Of a DNA stretch of 64,000 nucleotides, positions 25,075-34,470 are shown piece by piece. The translations under genes and the position numbers were made by a program. The DNA lies in contig JAKSDA010000034.1 in the NCBI GenBank assembly GCA_022360315.1, positions 1-64,000 on the forward strand, written 5' to 3'. How positions within the stretch are numbered: position 1 is the first letter of the stretch; every line of letters begins with the position of its first letter. Below the pieces are notes generated by a model. That model worked only from the letters and a program-made list of their open reading frames with translations, made no database searches and was not told the origin of the DNA. Source of the DNA: Pseudomonadota bacterium. Lineage in GTDB: Bacteria; Myxococcota_A; Polyangia; Haliangiales; Haliangiaceae.

Positions 25075-26135
25075 AAAGGACCGTCATGAGTCGACGTCGA
25101 GCACGCTCTACAAGGCGGCGGGGCGCGGGCTGGGCTGGCCGGCTATCGGTCATCGTCACGATCGCCTGGGGGGGCGGTGTGAGCGCGCGTGCCCAGGCCG
25201 ATCTGGCGTCGAGCAGCGCGGATTCGCCGTGGGATCGCGGCGTCACCGTCGAGGCTCGGGAGACCGCACGTGCCCTGTTCCGCGACGGCGCCCGGCTGAT
25301 GAACGACTTCCAGCTGCCGCCCGCGATCGACAGGTTTCGGGAGGCGCTCACGCACTGGCAACACCCGGCGATCTACTACAACCTCGGCCGCGCGCTCTAC
25401 GCGCAGGATCGGCCGCTCGACGCCTATGAGGCTATCTCCGAGGCGCTCCGTCACGGCCCCGCGCCACTCGGCGAAGATCCGGATACGGCCCGAGCAAACT
25501 ACCAGAAGATGCTCGAACTCCGGAGCCGGCTGAGGCGGCGCTTGGCCGAGATCTCGGTCGCCGCGCTCAGCCCCGGCGCGGTCGTCGATATCGGTCGCGA
25601 CGCGCGCGCGGTGAGCGGTGATGGCCGCTATGTCGTGATGCCCGGCCCGCGCCTGGTCAGCGCCAAGCAGTCCGGCCATCGGGATCTGGTCCAGTCAGTC
25701 AAGCTCCACGCGGGGCGCATGCAAGCCTATCAGCTCACCAGCTATCGTCGATTTACACCGTGGAAGCCGTGGGCGATCGCGGGCACGGGCGTCGTGCTCG
25801 GACTGGCCGGCGGCGCGCTGCTGTGGCGGTCTGACGCCCGGCGCGACGATCTCAGCGCCAATATTCGCAGGGCGTGTAATGAGCCCGAAGGGTGCGACCC
25901 GCAGAGCGACAAGGCGCTCGACTTCGCCGACGGCTGGTCCAGCATTCAGCGGCAACACCGGATCGGATTGGGCGCGGCCATCGTCGGCGGGGTCGCGTTC
26001 GCGGTCGGCGCCGTGCTGGTCATCAACAACTGGCAGCCGCGGCTGCGGGTGACACTGATCGACGAGGCGTGGCTGTTGGTCGCGCCGACCTCGTCACCCT
26101 CTTCGGCCGAAATATCGGCCCGGATCACATTCTAG
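25071..26135 (+). CDS. TPR-containing membrane protein of the CHAT-STAND cassette
   Basis: 354 residues. GTG 25071 overlaps the stop of the CHAT-STAND gene by 4 nt (GTGA), so translation is coupled; ATG 25086 is an alternative. A basic N-terminus and signal-like helix (about 22-42, ending 'SARAQA') suggest export. Residues of about 58-150 carry TPR-like helices ('AIDRFREALTHWQHPAIYYN', 'RPLDAYEAISEAL'). Two further hydrophobic helices (about 235-255 and 295-325) flank a segment with two Cys ('RACNEPEGCD'). The layout resembles TPR/PEGA-type myxobacterial envelope proteins. It probably anchors or presents a partner to the CHAT-STAND protein; no catalytic motif is seen. Confidence 0.78.
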   Translation: MKRTVMSRRRARSTRRRGAGWAGRLSVIVTIAWGGGVSARAQADLASSSADSPWDRGVTVEARETARALFRDGARLMNDFQLPPAIDRFREALTHWQHPAIYYNLGRALYAQDRPLDAYEAISEALRHGPAPLGEDPDTARANYQKMLELRSRLRRRLAEISVAALSPGAVVDIGRDARAVSGDGRYVVMPGPRLVSAKQSGHRDLVQSVKLHAGRMQAYQLTSYRRFTPWKPWAIAGTGVVLGLAGGALLWRSDARRDDLSANIRRACNEPEGCDPQSDKALDFADGWSSIQRQHRIGLGAAIVGGVAFAVGAVLVINNWQPRLRVTLIDEAWLLVAPTSSPSSAEISARITF

Positions 26136-26171
26136 CTGCGATTGATACGCAGAGTTGGGAGAGCCGTCATA

Positions 26172-28289
26172 ATGAGTCCCCAAGTCGAGTTCACGACAGT
26201 TGCCGCCGTGCTGGTGTGGCTGGCGTTCGCGTGCGTTCAGCGGCCTTACGCTCTATGCCCCGACGGCACCCTTTGCCCGGAGAACAAGATCTGCTCTGTC
26301 AACGGCAATCGCTGCGTCGAGGAGTTCGGATGCGGCAACGGCCAAGTCGATAGCGGCGAGACGTGCGACGGCGCGCTTGGTGAGCGGCCCGAATCGCTGT
26401 CGTGCCTGAGCTATGGGTTCGACATGGGCCACATTGCGTGTGGCCAGACCTCGTGCCAGTGGGACGCGGTCGAAGACTGCCGCAGGCTATTCGGCTACGA
26501 CCAGCTGTCGACGCCCGCAACCACGCAGATCAATGCCGTGTGGGGACGAAGCGCCGGCGACGTGTGGGCGGTCGGAAATCGGGAGACGATTGTGCGCAGC
26601 GGCAGCCGGGGCTGGGAACTCATTAAGCTCGACCGGAGCGTCGAGAATTTCAACGACGTATGGGGCAGCGCCACGAGCGAAGACCTCTTCGTGGTCGGCG
26701 ACTTCAGCACGGTGTTCTACTACGACGGGTTCCACTGGAGCGATGAAACGGACGGCTTGGTGACGCTTTACGATGGTGAATTCCAGTTGCGAGCCGTGTG
26801 GGGCAGTGGGCCGGACGACGTCTATGTCGCGGGCACAGGCGGCCTGTTCGCGCGCTTCGATGGCGCGAACTGGATCAACCTGAACAACGGAACCATCACC
26901 AATCGAGAGTACTACGCGATATGGGGCCAGTCTCCCGACAAACTGTACATCGCGAGTGAATACGCTGTGATCTCGCCGCAGCAGAGCGCCAACGTATGGC
27001 AGTACCGGGAGAGGATATGGTCCCCACTTGAGGAATGCACGACCAGTACGATGCGCAGCGGGTGGGAGCACGGAGACAAGCTCTTCTTCGGCGGCGACAA
27101 TGGCGTCATCTGTTGCCAGGACCCGAACGGAAAGGTCCACGAGATGACGTCGGGGACCGTGGAGACGATCCAGGCGATGTGGGGGACCGACATGGGAGAC
27201 CTGTTCGCCGTGGGTGAAGGCGGGACGGCGCTCTTTTTCGATGCCAACTCGGTGTGTGAGGAAGACGCTAGGTGGCAGGCAATGAACGCGGGGACCAATC
27301 AGTCGCTTTACGGCGTTTGGGCCGACGGATCCGAGGTGTTCGCCGTCGGTGGTAACGAAGACAGCGCGCTGGTCTCGTATCACAATGGAGCCCGGCTCTT
27401 TCGCACGAAGCCGGACAACCCCACGCGTCTACTCGGCGCGTGGGACGACGGCACTGGCCTCGTCTATGTGGTGGGGCAGAACTCCGAGCTCCATCGCTAT
27501 CAAGTTCGAACCCGGACCTTCGAGCGGATCCTACTAGTACCAGACGGTGGCGAAACGCTCACCGCGGTGTGGGGGAGTTCGCCTGACACTGTATATGCCG
27601 TGGGGTACAAGGGCAGGATCTGGCGTCGGTCCCTGGACAAGAGCTGGGAAGATCACGACCCGAACAGCGTGATTTCCTCGGCTACGACGCTTTGGGATAT
27701 TCACGGCAACGGACCCCGCAACATCTATGTGGTCGGCGCGACCTCGGAGCGAGCGGTGCTGGCGCGCTATGACGGCGAAACGTGGAAGGAGCTTGACCCA
27801 GGCGTCAGCAACAAGCAGGTCGAGCTCAGAAGCGTGTGGGTCGGGGCATCTGGCGACGTGTTCGCAGTCGGCAGCGATAGTACCATCGTGCGCAACGAAC
27901 CGACCAACCCCGACGCCGCGTTCACGCCCATCACCGCGAGCCTCGAGCCGGGCGTGCAGCTCAACGATGTTTGGCAATCCGACGCGGGTGAGCTATTTAT
28001 CGTGGGCGCGGAAGGGCTGATCGTCTTCTGTGACCTCTCGGGAGATGCCCCGATGTGCAGCCAGATGAGCTCGGGGACGGATGTCGAGATCCACAGCGTG
28101 ATCGGCTCCAATCGGGACGACGTATACGCAGCGGGTCGCAACGGCACCCTCTTGCACTACAACGGCCATGATTGGGCCCCGATCAATTCGCGAACTGCAC
28201 AAACCTATAGAGATGTTCATATCACCAGCCCCGATCGCATCGTGTTCGTCGGCGACAATGAAATTACCCAGCTCTATCTGCCTAACTGA
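26172..28289 (+). CDS. Secreted beta-propeller-like repeat protein
   Basis: 705 residues from ATG 26172, preceded by GGGAGAG. The N-terminus has a hydrophobic signal segment ending in 'AFACVQRP', perhaps a weak lipobox. A Cys-rich head follows ('CPDGTLCPENKICSVNGNRC', then 'GCGNGQVDSGETCDGA'), a pattern common at the start of myxobacterial surface proteins. The rest is built from more than ten repeats of about 45 residues with the core 'xAVWGxxxxDVxxVGxxGxxxxxDG', e.g. 'INAVWGRSAGDVWAVGNRET' and 'LRAVWGSGPDDVYVAGTGGL'. This should fold as one or two beta-propellers on the cell surface. The 36-bp gap to the TPR gene keeps it in the same operon. Ligand unknown. Confidence 0.82.
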   Translation: MSPQVEFTTVAAVLVWLAFACVQRPYALCPDGTLCPENKICSVNGNRCVEEFGCGNGQVDSGETCDGALGERPESLSCLSYGFDMGHIACGQTSCQWDAVEDCRRLFGYDQLSTPATTQINAVWGRSAGDVWAVGNRETIVRSGSRGWELIKLDRSVENFNDVWGSATSEDLFVVGDFSTVFYYDGFHWSDETDGLVTLYDGEFQLRAVWGSGPDDVYVAGTGGLFARFDGANWINLNNGTITNREYYAIWGQSPDKLYIASEYAVISPQQSANVWQYRERIWSPLEECTTSTMRSGWEHGDKLFFGGDNGVICCQDPNGKVHEMTSGTVETIQAMWGTDMGDLFAVGEGGTALFFDANSVCEEDARWQAMNAGTNQSLYGVWADGSEVFAVGGNEDSALVSYHNGARLFRTKPDNPTRLLGAWDDGTGLVYVVGQNSELHRYQVRTRTFERILLVPDGGETLTAVWGSSPDTVYAVGYKGRIWRRSLDKSWEDHDPNSVISSATTLWDIHGNGPRNIYVVGATSERAVLARYDGETWKELDPGVSNKQVELRSVWVGASGDVFAVGSDSTIVRNEPTNPDAAFTPITASLEPGVQLNDVWQSDAGELFIVGAEGLIVFCDLSGDAPMCSQMSSGTDVEIHSVIGSNRDDVYAAGRNGTLLHYNGHDWAPINSRTAQTYRDVHITSPDRIVFVGDNEITQLYLPN

Positions 28290-28492
28290 TAGTTTGCGCA
28301 TATTGCAGCGTGGAGCGTCCCGCACCCGGTGATGCGTATGCCGCGCCCAGGGATTCATATGCCGTCCATGGCTGCTGGGGTGTTTATTCCGAGACACCAG
28401 CGCACCAAACAGAGGCATGAATTGCACGCCACAGCCGCGATTCGCCAACTCCGCACTTGTCGGCCGAGCACTTCAATGAAATGTTTATTAAC

Positions 28493-30700
28493 ATGAGCAG
28501 AAATACGCTTTTTATACACGGTAGATTTGCCCATGTAGTTGTACTGATTGTGGCGTCCGCACTTGTAGGGATAACTGCGTGCGGAGGTGTTGGGGATGAC
28601 AAAAATCCGCCGGTAGACACAACCCCGACCGGCGACGCAGCCCCGATGCCAACGCCACCGGAGGGCAGTAGTCTGACGCTCAAGATCACCGATCTCGACG
28701 GAAGCCCGGTAAATCAGGGTATCGTCACATACACGCCAGGGACGAATGAATTCCCGATTCGCGGCGGCGTCGTCGTACTGGAGAATCTCAAGCCGGGCGT
28801 CGAGCTCAACTACGAAGTCATAGTAGATGACTACGCCAGGCAAACGGGAAAGTTCACACCAAGGGCGGGCGAGAACAAACCCGGCAGGCCCGTGAAGCTG
28901 CTCCCCAGAAGGTTGCAGCAGAGTTTTGATAGTGACAAGGACGCTACCCTGACCGATACAGCGATGATGTCGATGGCGCAGATCAGCATCAAAGCTGACT
29001 CGCTCGTGTACGTGGAGAGCAAAAGCCGGGTGAGTGGCCAGGTAACCGCCACCATCACACCGCTGGACGTCACAAAGCTGGACGGCGAGAACTTGCCTGC
29101 ACCGCTGCGGGGGATCGGCCTCGCAGGCGAAAAGCAGCCATTTGCCACCCTCGCGATGGTTGAGATCACGCTCACGCAGGGCGGGCGGACGGTTCAGCCA
29201 GATCCTAAAAGCGGACCTATCACGGTCGAGATCGTCTTGGACGATGTGACCGCGAGCCAACCGGGCGTCGAGCCCGGTGAGATGTTCGAGCTCTGGTACA
29301 AGCAAAAGGGCAAAGACGATTGGGAACAGGAAAAAATCGATATGTCGACGCCGGCGCTGGCGACGGTGATCAATTCGACCCTCCAGCCGGGAAAAGAGGC
29401 GGTAACGTTCGACGTCAATCACCTCACCTGGTGGAGCATCGGCGCGCCCATCGTCGAGGCGCATTGCTTCGAGGTCACGGTCGTCGACATGGATGGCAAC
29501 CCAGTACCCCACATGTTCGTCTCGGCCAATGGGGTTCGATCCATGGGCACGTTCACGGTGGATCAGACATTCGTTGACGGCGATGGCACCGGCTGTCTGG
29601 AAACCGCGCAGGGTGGCACGGTCGCCCTCGTCGTCGGAGCGACCGACGCCCCAGTCGCGGAGCTACAACGCACAGGCATGGGCCAGGCCGCGAGCTGCGA
29701 GACCAACCGGGCCGGGTGCATATCAGTCGAGCTCCAGCTCACTCGACCCATCGTGTGCACGCCAGGCGATTATCTGCCTTGCGAGTATACCGGACCGGCA
29801 GGCACCGAGAATGTGGGACTGTGTCGCGCTGGCCGGGAATACTGCAACGCTACTGGCACCGCCCGCGCGGCGTGCGCGGGCGAGGTGGTGCCAGCCGTGC
29901 AGGTGTGCACCACCTCCGACGATGAGACCTGCGGCATGTCCGCGATGGACACGGCGTGCGCCGACCTGAAGATGATCACGGATCGCGCGCTCCGCGACTG
30001 CGTGATCGAAGCCGGCGCCGATCCCGACCCGACCGCGCTCGTGTGCAACCACTATGGCGTCGGCAACATCACCGGGGTCGAGCAGTTCACCAGCCTGGTC
30101 ACACTGGATGTCGCGAGTAACAACATCTCCGATCTCTCGCCCCTGTCCGGACTCACCAGCCTGGTCACACTGGATGTCGCGAGTAACAACATCTCCGATC
30201 TCTCGCCCCTGTCCGGACTTACCAGCCTTGTCTCCCTCGGTATCAGTTTCAATGCAGTCTCCAATCTCACGCCCCTGTCCGGACTCACCAGCCTGGAGAC
30301 GATGAATGCTCTGAACAACAACATATCCAACCTCGCGCCGCTCAGCTCGCTCCCAGTGCTCAGAAACCTTTCGCTCGGCGGCAACAACATCGTGAATGTG
30401 ACACCGTTGGCCGGTATCTCCAGTCTCCGTTTCCTGCACATGGAGTTCAGTGACGTGAGCGATGTCAATCCACTCGCTTCTCTCACCGGGCTGCGCAGGT
30501 TGACTCTGCGTGATAGCCAAAGCGTCACGACGGGTGTCGCGACGCTCGTATCTCTGGTCAACATACAACTCCCCCAAACACTGGACTTGCGAGGCAACCC
30601 GACCATTCCCTGCACGGACCTCTCCACCCTGCAAGCGGAGCTACCGACAGGCGTGGTCCTGCCGACGACCACGCAGGCCGGAGTGGACTGCACACCGTGA
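28493..30700 (+). CDS. Leucine-rich-repeat lipoprotein
   Basis: 735 residues from ATG 28493 (ATG 28481 is an in-frame alternative). A lipoprotein signal ends 'ALVGITACGG' with the Cys in a good lipobox (I-T-A-C). After a Pro/Thr linker comes a beta-sandwich-like region with carboxypeptidase-regulatory-like segments ('LKITDLDGSPVNQGIVTYTP', 'FEVTVVDMDGNPVPHMFVSA'), then a Cys-rich module (about 420-510) and a C-terminal run of about seven 22-residue leucine-rich repeats ('LVTLDVASNNISDLSPLSGLTS'), the internalin type. It is a probable surface adhesion or recognition protein. Two repeats are identical at the DNA level. A gap of 203 bp precedes it, so it may have its own promoter. Confidence 0.82.
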   Translation: MSRNTLFIHGRFAHVVVLIVASALVGITACGGVGDDKNPPVDTTPTGDAAPMPTPPEGSSLTLKITDLDGSPVNQGIVTYTPGTNEFPIRGGVVVLENLKPGVELNYEVIVDDYARQTGKFTPRAGENKPGRPVKLLPRRLQQSFDSDKDATLTDTAMMSMAQISIKADSLVYVESKSRVSGQVTATITPLDVTKLDGENLPAPLRGIGLAGEKQPFATLAMVEITLTQGGRTVQPDPKSGPITVEIVLDDVTASQPGVEPGEMFELWYKQKGKDDWEQEKIDMSTPALATVINSTLQPGKEAVTFDVNHLTWWSIGAPIVEAHCFEVTVVDMDGNPVPHMFVSANGVRSMGTFTVDQTFVDGDGTGCLETAQGGTVALVVGATDAPVAELQRTGMGQAASCETNRAGCISVELQLTRPIVCTPGDYLPCEYTGPAGTENVGLCRAGREYCNATGTARAACAGEVVPAVQVCTTSDDETCGMSAMDTACADLKMITDRALRDCVIEAGADPDPTALVCNHYGVGNITGVEQFTSLVTLDVASNNISDLSPLSGLTSLVTLDVASNNISDLSPLSGLTSLVSLGISFNAVSNLTPLSGLTSLETMNALNNNISNLAPLSSLPVLRNLSLGGNNIVNVTPLAGISSLRFLHMEFSDVSDVNPLASLTGLRRLTLRDSQSVTTGVATLVSLVNIQLPQTLDLRGNPTIPCTDLSTLQAELPTGVVLPTTTQAGVDCTP
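30087..30218 (+). repeat. Perfect 66-bp tandem duplication inside the LRR gene
   Basis: 30087-30152 and 30153-30218 are identical over all 66 bases, encoding one 22-residue leucine-rich repeat each. The following units (from 30219) have diverged. Identity at synonymous sites implies a very recent duplication or gene conversion, and so an array whose length may vary between strains. Confidence 0.92.
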
Positions 30701-30902
30701 TGAGCGCGTCAGGCGAATATAGATATTTTGAGCAAGACGCGTGGGATCAGCGCAGATGGCCGGCCCAGTGCGTCGTCAGAAGAAAGAGATCGTGGCCGGG
30801 CTAGCCTGCTGCCCGACCGCAAGACTTCTTCACTTCTATACATAATCGGAATTGGCTTACTGGATTGGAGTGAACGCCAACACAACGAGAGTAACTCTGT
30901 TG

Positions 30903-33900
30903 TCAAACTGCCAATGATTGACGACGGCGCCACACAAACCAGGCCAAAAATAGCCAGCCAGCGGTCCAGCTCCAGCCATGGCTACCCGACGAGCCGACCC
31001 GGCCCGCATCGCAGGCGCAGCCACCAGACACAGCGATACGCTGGACTCGCACTCCGTCGCTCGCTGCGTCGGGGGATCGCGCGCCGTCTTTCAACGCACG
31101 CACGGCAAACGTATATCGCTCATCCAGTTCGAGCTGCAAATGAGTCACCGTGGCCTCGGTGGCCAGGCCGACCTTGCGCCACGGCGGATCGGTCAAAAAT
31201 TCATTTGACTCGGCGCGCAAAATCGCAATCTCATAACCGTCGGCCTCGGGAATAGCCTGCCATGCGGCTGACAGCACGGCTGTTTGTTCGGTGATATCGA
31301 TATCGCTGTCCACGATACCCCGGGACGGGTCGGTATCGATGATCCACTGCGGCGCGTCGACCGCAGCATCCCACAACGCATAGACATATCCGTCGGCCGC
31401 AGCGACAATGATTTCGTCCAGGCCATCTCCGTTGCTGTCGCCAAATGCAATTGCGCCGACGCTGACCCCAAATGGCACCGAGAACTCGAGCGACCCGGTG
31501 CACGCGTGGACCGCGTAGAGCCAGCCGTCGTCCGAGCCGACCACTGCCATCGGGCGAGCATCGCCCATGAGGTTCTCGTGCAGGCTGGTCGAAGTCAGCT
31601 GACCCATGCGCAGTCCCGATTCTCGGGCCTGTGCCTCGCTGGTAAAGGCCTTGCCTCCGGCCAGGAATACCACGGTTGCTACGCCCAGCTCGCCGCCCGA
31701 GAGCGGCGTGATCTTGAGTCGCGACGGGTGGACCATCGAGCCTTCGACCAAACGCGGAACCCGGTCGTAGCACGTGGTGGCCACCGCACCGTACGGATAG
31801 GGCCGGTCGCTTTCTGCACTCTGCCACAAGGTGGACACAAGGTCGTCATCGACAACCCGCACGGGATAAAAACTGCCGTGCAGAACCACCTCGTCGCGGT
31901 CGTCGCGATCGACATCGACTACTGTAGGCATGAAATAGGCCAGCTCGTCGCTGTCATTGCGGGCCAGGACCGACCCGTCGAGTCCGGATAACACACGGGT
32001 CTCGTAAAACTGGTGAACAAAATCGTCGACTCCGTCGCCGTTCCAGTCGGTGACCGCGCCGCCAGCCGGAAATCGGGTCGTGCCTTCGCGGTGCGGCTGC
32101 GCATTCCACAATACTTCGCCCGTGGCCCCCGAATACGCAGTGTGCTCGAGCACGCGATCACTCCGCAACCCCCACTGCACAATCAAATCCGGCACACCAT
32201 CGTCGGACAGACCAGCAGGAACCAGATCGCTCAAGATCCGCCCGCCCACATCAGCAGACCACCGCGTCTGCCCGTCTGGATCGAGCACCGCGACCCGGTG
32301 ATCGCCGTCATCGGCGCTCTGCCGGCACGCGATCCCCGGTGCCTGGCCGGCCAGACCGGGCACCACGATGGGCGATGTGGTGCCCGGGAGACGCCACGTG
32401 GCATCGAGCTTGACCGCCAGACTGGCAGTACTGCCGTCGATTCGAACCAGAGACCCCGAGCTGTCCGAAACGATCACCGAGTCGGGCCGCGACGTCGATG
32501 CCATATCGGCATCCGAGCTCAGATCGGCAACCACCGGGGTCAGATGAAGGTTGCGCCAATCGCCTTGTGGATAATACCCGCCGAATCGAATACCAAATCC
32601 GAGCGGCTGAAGCTCGCGATCGAGCAGGCGCATGATCCCGCTACTGGGCGCGACCAGCAACCGACTCTTGTCGCTAGACACATCGGCAGTCCATATGGCC
32701 AGAATCGTGTCGCCATGGCCGGCAGTGTAGCGGGCAAACTCGCCGGGCGTGCGATCGCTCCGCCCAGCCCCCGAAACATCATAAACGTACAGCTGGTTCG
32801 CTGCGCTGGTGCTTCGGGTGACCAGTTCGGAAATGCCGTCCCCGGTGAGATCCAAGGCAACAATCCGATTCGACCCGTAGATGGTCCGGGCGAGGTCCCA
32901 GTCTGGCTCGATAGCAGGCCTGCGATCGGCCAGGGACCAGCGCCGAGCAGGTGACGAGCCGCGCGTGAACAACCACGCGTGCAAGGCCCCGTCGTTTTCA
33001 GTGAGAACAGTTGCCGAATCCCCCGCTCGCAAAAAAACCACACCGGCCATGCGATGATCGGCGATCTCGGCCAAAACTGCTCCAGAAGCAGCGTCGAGGA
33101 TGAATGTCGCGGCACGCTCACCGCCACTGGCAGCAACCACCCCCGATACAGCGATTTCCACACGACCGTCGCCATCGATATCACTCGTGTAGTCGGGCGT
33201 GACAACCATGCTGCGCGGCTGGTCGCCGATCTGCCGGAGCCAGAGAAGTCCGAACTGATCCACCCCGGCGCCTGTCCGGTAGTCGAGGGCAAAAATGCGA
33301 TGTCCGAGTTCGGGCTTTTCGACCGGATTGTCGCCCTGCGCGCACACAAGCTCGTGGTCGCCATCGCCATCGACGTCAGCTGGCCGACATATCGAACCAC
33401 CTACTCGCTCGCCCAGTTCAGCCGATATCGCCCGCATTTGCCCGGTGGCGCCATCGAGCACGACAATCCGGCGGTGCTGGCCCAGGGTGACCTCGGAACG
33501 GCCATCGCCGTCGATGTCCAAAATGGCCATCGAACGATAACCACCACACAGCACCGACGGCAATGTCCACAACTTCTTCGCCGAATCAAAACCGTCGGCA
33601 AAACTGTAGACAAACCCAGTGTTACCATTGCTGACCCGGCAGCAGGCACATTCCTGAACAAACAGATCTGCTCTGCCGTCGCCGTCGAGGTCACCGACCC
33701 TGGCACCGCCAAAGGTGCCAAAATCGCTCGATGGTTGCTCCCACAGCACAGCCCCAGTTGCCGGCTCGATCACAAACGCCTGCCTCATGCCGTGGACCGC
33801 GATCTCGCCCGCACCATCGCCGTCGAAATCGGCCAGCGCAATGATGCGACTCAAACCCAGGACCGGGGTTTCCCACTGTTCCACGTTGTCGCGATCCACA

Positions 33901-34184
33901 GCGATCAGCTTGCCGCCAGACACCACCAAGACCTCACCCGATCCATCTCGATCGATGTCCATAACCAGCGACCCGCGCCCATCGACCGACCCGCCGAGAT
34001 AGTATCGCCAGAACGGCACCGGCTTGTGCAGACTGGCCACCCCCGTCGTTTTGCCAGTACGCGCCTTGTCGCCCCTGGGCAGTGGCCAATCGGCGCGGGC
34101 ACTGCTCGACATCAACACCAGCGCCACGCCGCACACCAGAGCAGCGCCCATGGCGCCGCCATGCAAAGACACTCGTCGCATCAT
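30903..34184 (-). CDS. Surface VCBS/FG-GAP repeat protein with MYXO-CTERM-like tail
   Basis: 1093 residues. The start 'MMRRVSLHGGAMGAALVCGV' (ATG at complement 34182-34184) gives a signal peptide ending 'SSSARA'. The body is a long series of Asp-rich integrin-like FG-GAP/VCBS repeats, e.g. 'LVMDIDRDGSGEVLVVSGGK', 'LADFDGDGAGEIAVHG' and 'FGDSNGDGLDEIIVAAADGY', each with a calcium-binding DxDxDG loop. A fibronectin-III-like domain sits at about residues 975-1055 ('AWQAIPEADGYEIAIL'). The tail 'SGGCACDAGRVG', a hydrophobic helix 'WLFLAWFVW' and 'RRRQSLAV' fit the MYXO-CTERM layout for surface anchoring. It is a probable large calcium-dependent surface or adhesive protein. It converges on the LRR gene. 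Confidence 0.85.
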   Translation of the reverse strand: MMRRVSLHGGAMGAALVCGVALVLMSSSARADWPLPRGDKARTGKTTGVASLHKPVPFWRYYLGGSVDGRGSLVMDIDRDGSGEVLVVSGGKLIAVDRDNVEQWETPVLGLSRIIALADFDGDGAGEIAVHGMRQAFVIEPATGAVLWEQPSSDFGTFGGARVGDLDGDGRADLFVQECACCRVSNGNTGFVYSFADGFDSAKKLWTLPSVLCGGYRSMAILDIDGDGRSEVTLGQHRRIVVLDGATGQMRAISAELGERVGGSICRPADVDGDGDHELVCAQGDNPVEKPELGHRIFALDYRTGAGVDQFGLLWLRQIGDQPRSMVVTPDYTSDIDGDGRVEIAVSGVVAASGGERAATFILDAASGAVLAEIADHRMAGVVFLRAGDSATVLTENDGALHAWLFTRGSSPARRWSLADRRPAIEPDWDLARTIYGSNRIVALDLTGDGISELVTRSTSAANQLYVYDVSGAGRSDRTPGEFARYTAGHGDTILAIWTADVSSDKSRLLVAPSSGIMRLLDRELQPLGFGIRFGGYYPQGDWRNLHLTPVVADLSSDADMASTSRPDSVIVSDSSGSLVRIDGSTASLAVKLDATWRLPGTTSPIVVPGLAGQAPGIACRQSADDGDHRVAVLDPDGQTRWSADVGGRILSDLVPAGLSDDGVPDLIVQWGLRSDRVLEHTAYSGATGEVLWNAQPHREGTTRFPAGGAVTDWNGDGVDDFVHQFYETRVLSGLDGSVLARNDSDELAYFMPTVVDVDRDDRDEVVLHGSFYPVRVVDDDLVSTLWQSAESDRPYPYGAVATTCYDRVPRLVEGSMVHPSRLKITPLSGGELGVATVVFLAGGKAFTSEAQARESGLRMGQLTSTSLHENLMGDARPMAVVGSDDGWLYAVHACTGSLEFSVPFGVSVGAIAFGDSNGDGLDEIIVAAADGYVYALWDAAVDAPQWIIDTDPSRGIVDSDIDITEQTAVLSAAWQAIPEADGYEIAILRAESNEFLTDPPWRKVGLATEATVTHLQLELDERYTFAVRALKDGARSPDAASDGVRVQRIAVSGGCACDAGRVGSSGSHGWSWTAGWLFLAWFVWRRRQSLAV

Positions 34185-34470
34185 CACACTATGATGATCG
34201 CGTCTCGCCAGAGTGAAAACGAATCGGATCACGCACCATCACCCGCACATGCACATTCGAGCAAAACAATGGTTGGACCTCTCGATATGAGTCATTCTGC
34301 GTCCAGCATTGGCGTAATCTCGATTTCAGTTTCCTGATTTTGCAACACGGGGGTGAAACTCTGTCGACAGCTTCACGGTATAGAGTTGATCGATCACACG
34401 GCTGACTGCATGGTGTGAAAATCGCTACTCTCGGACTGTTTCGGGTCTTTGCAGCTGATGAGCACGCACG

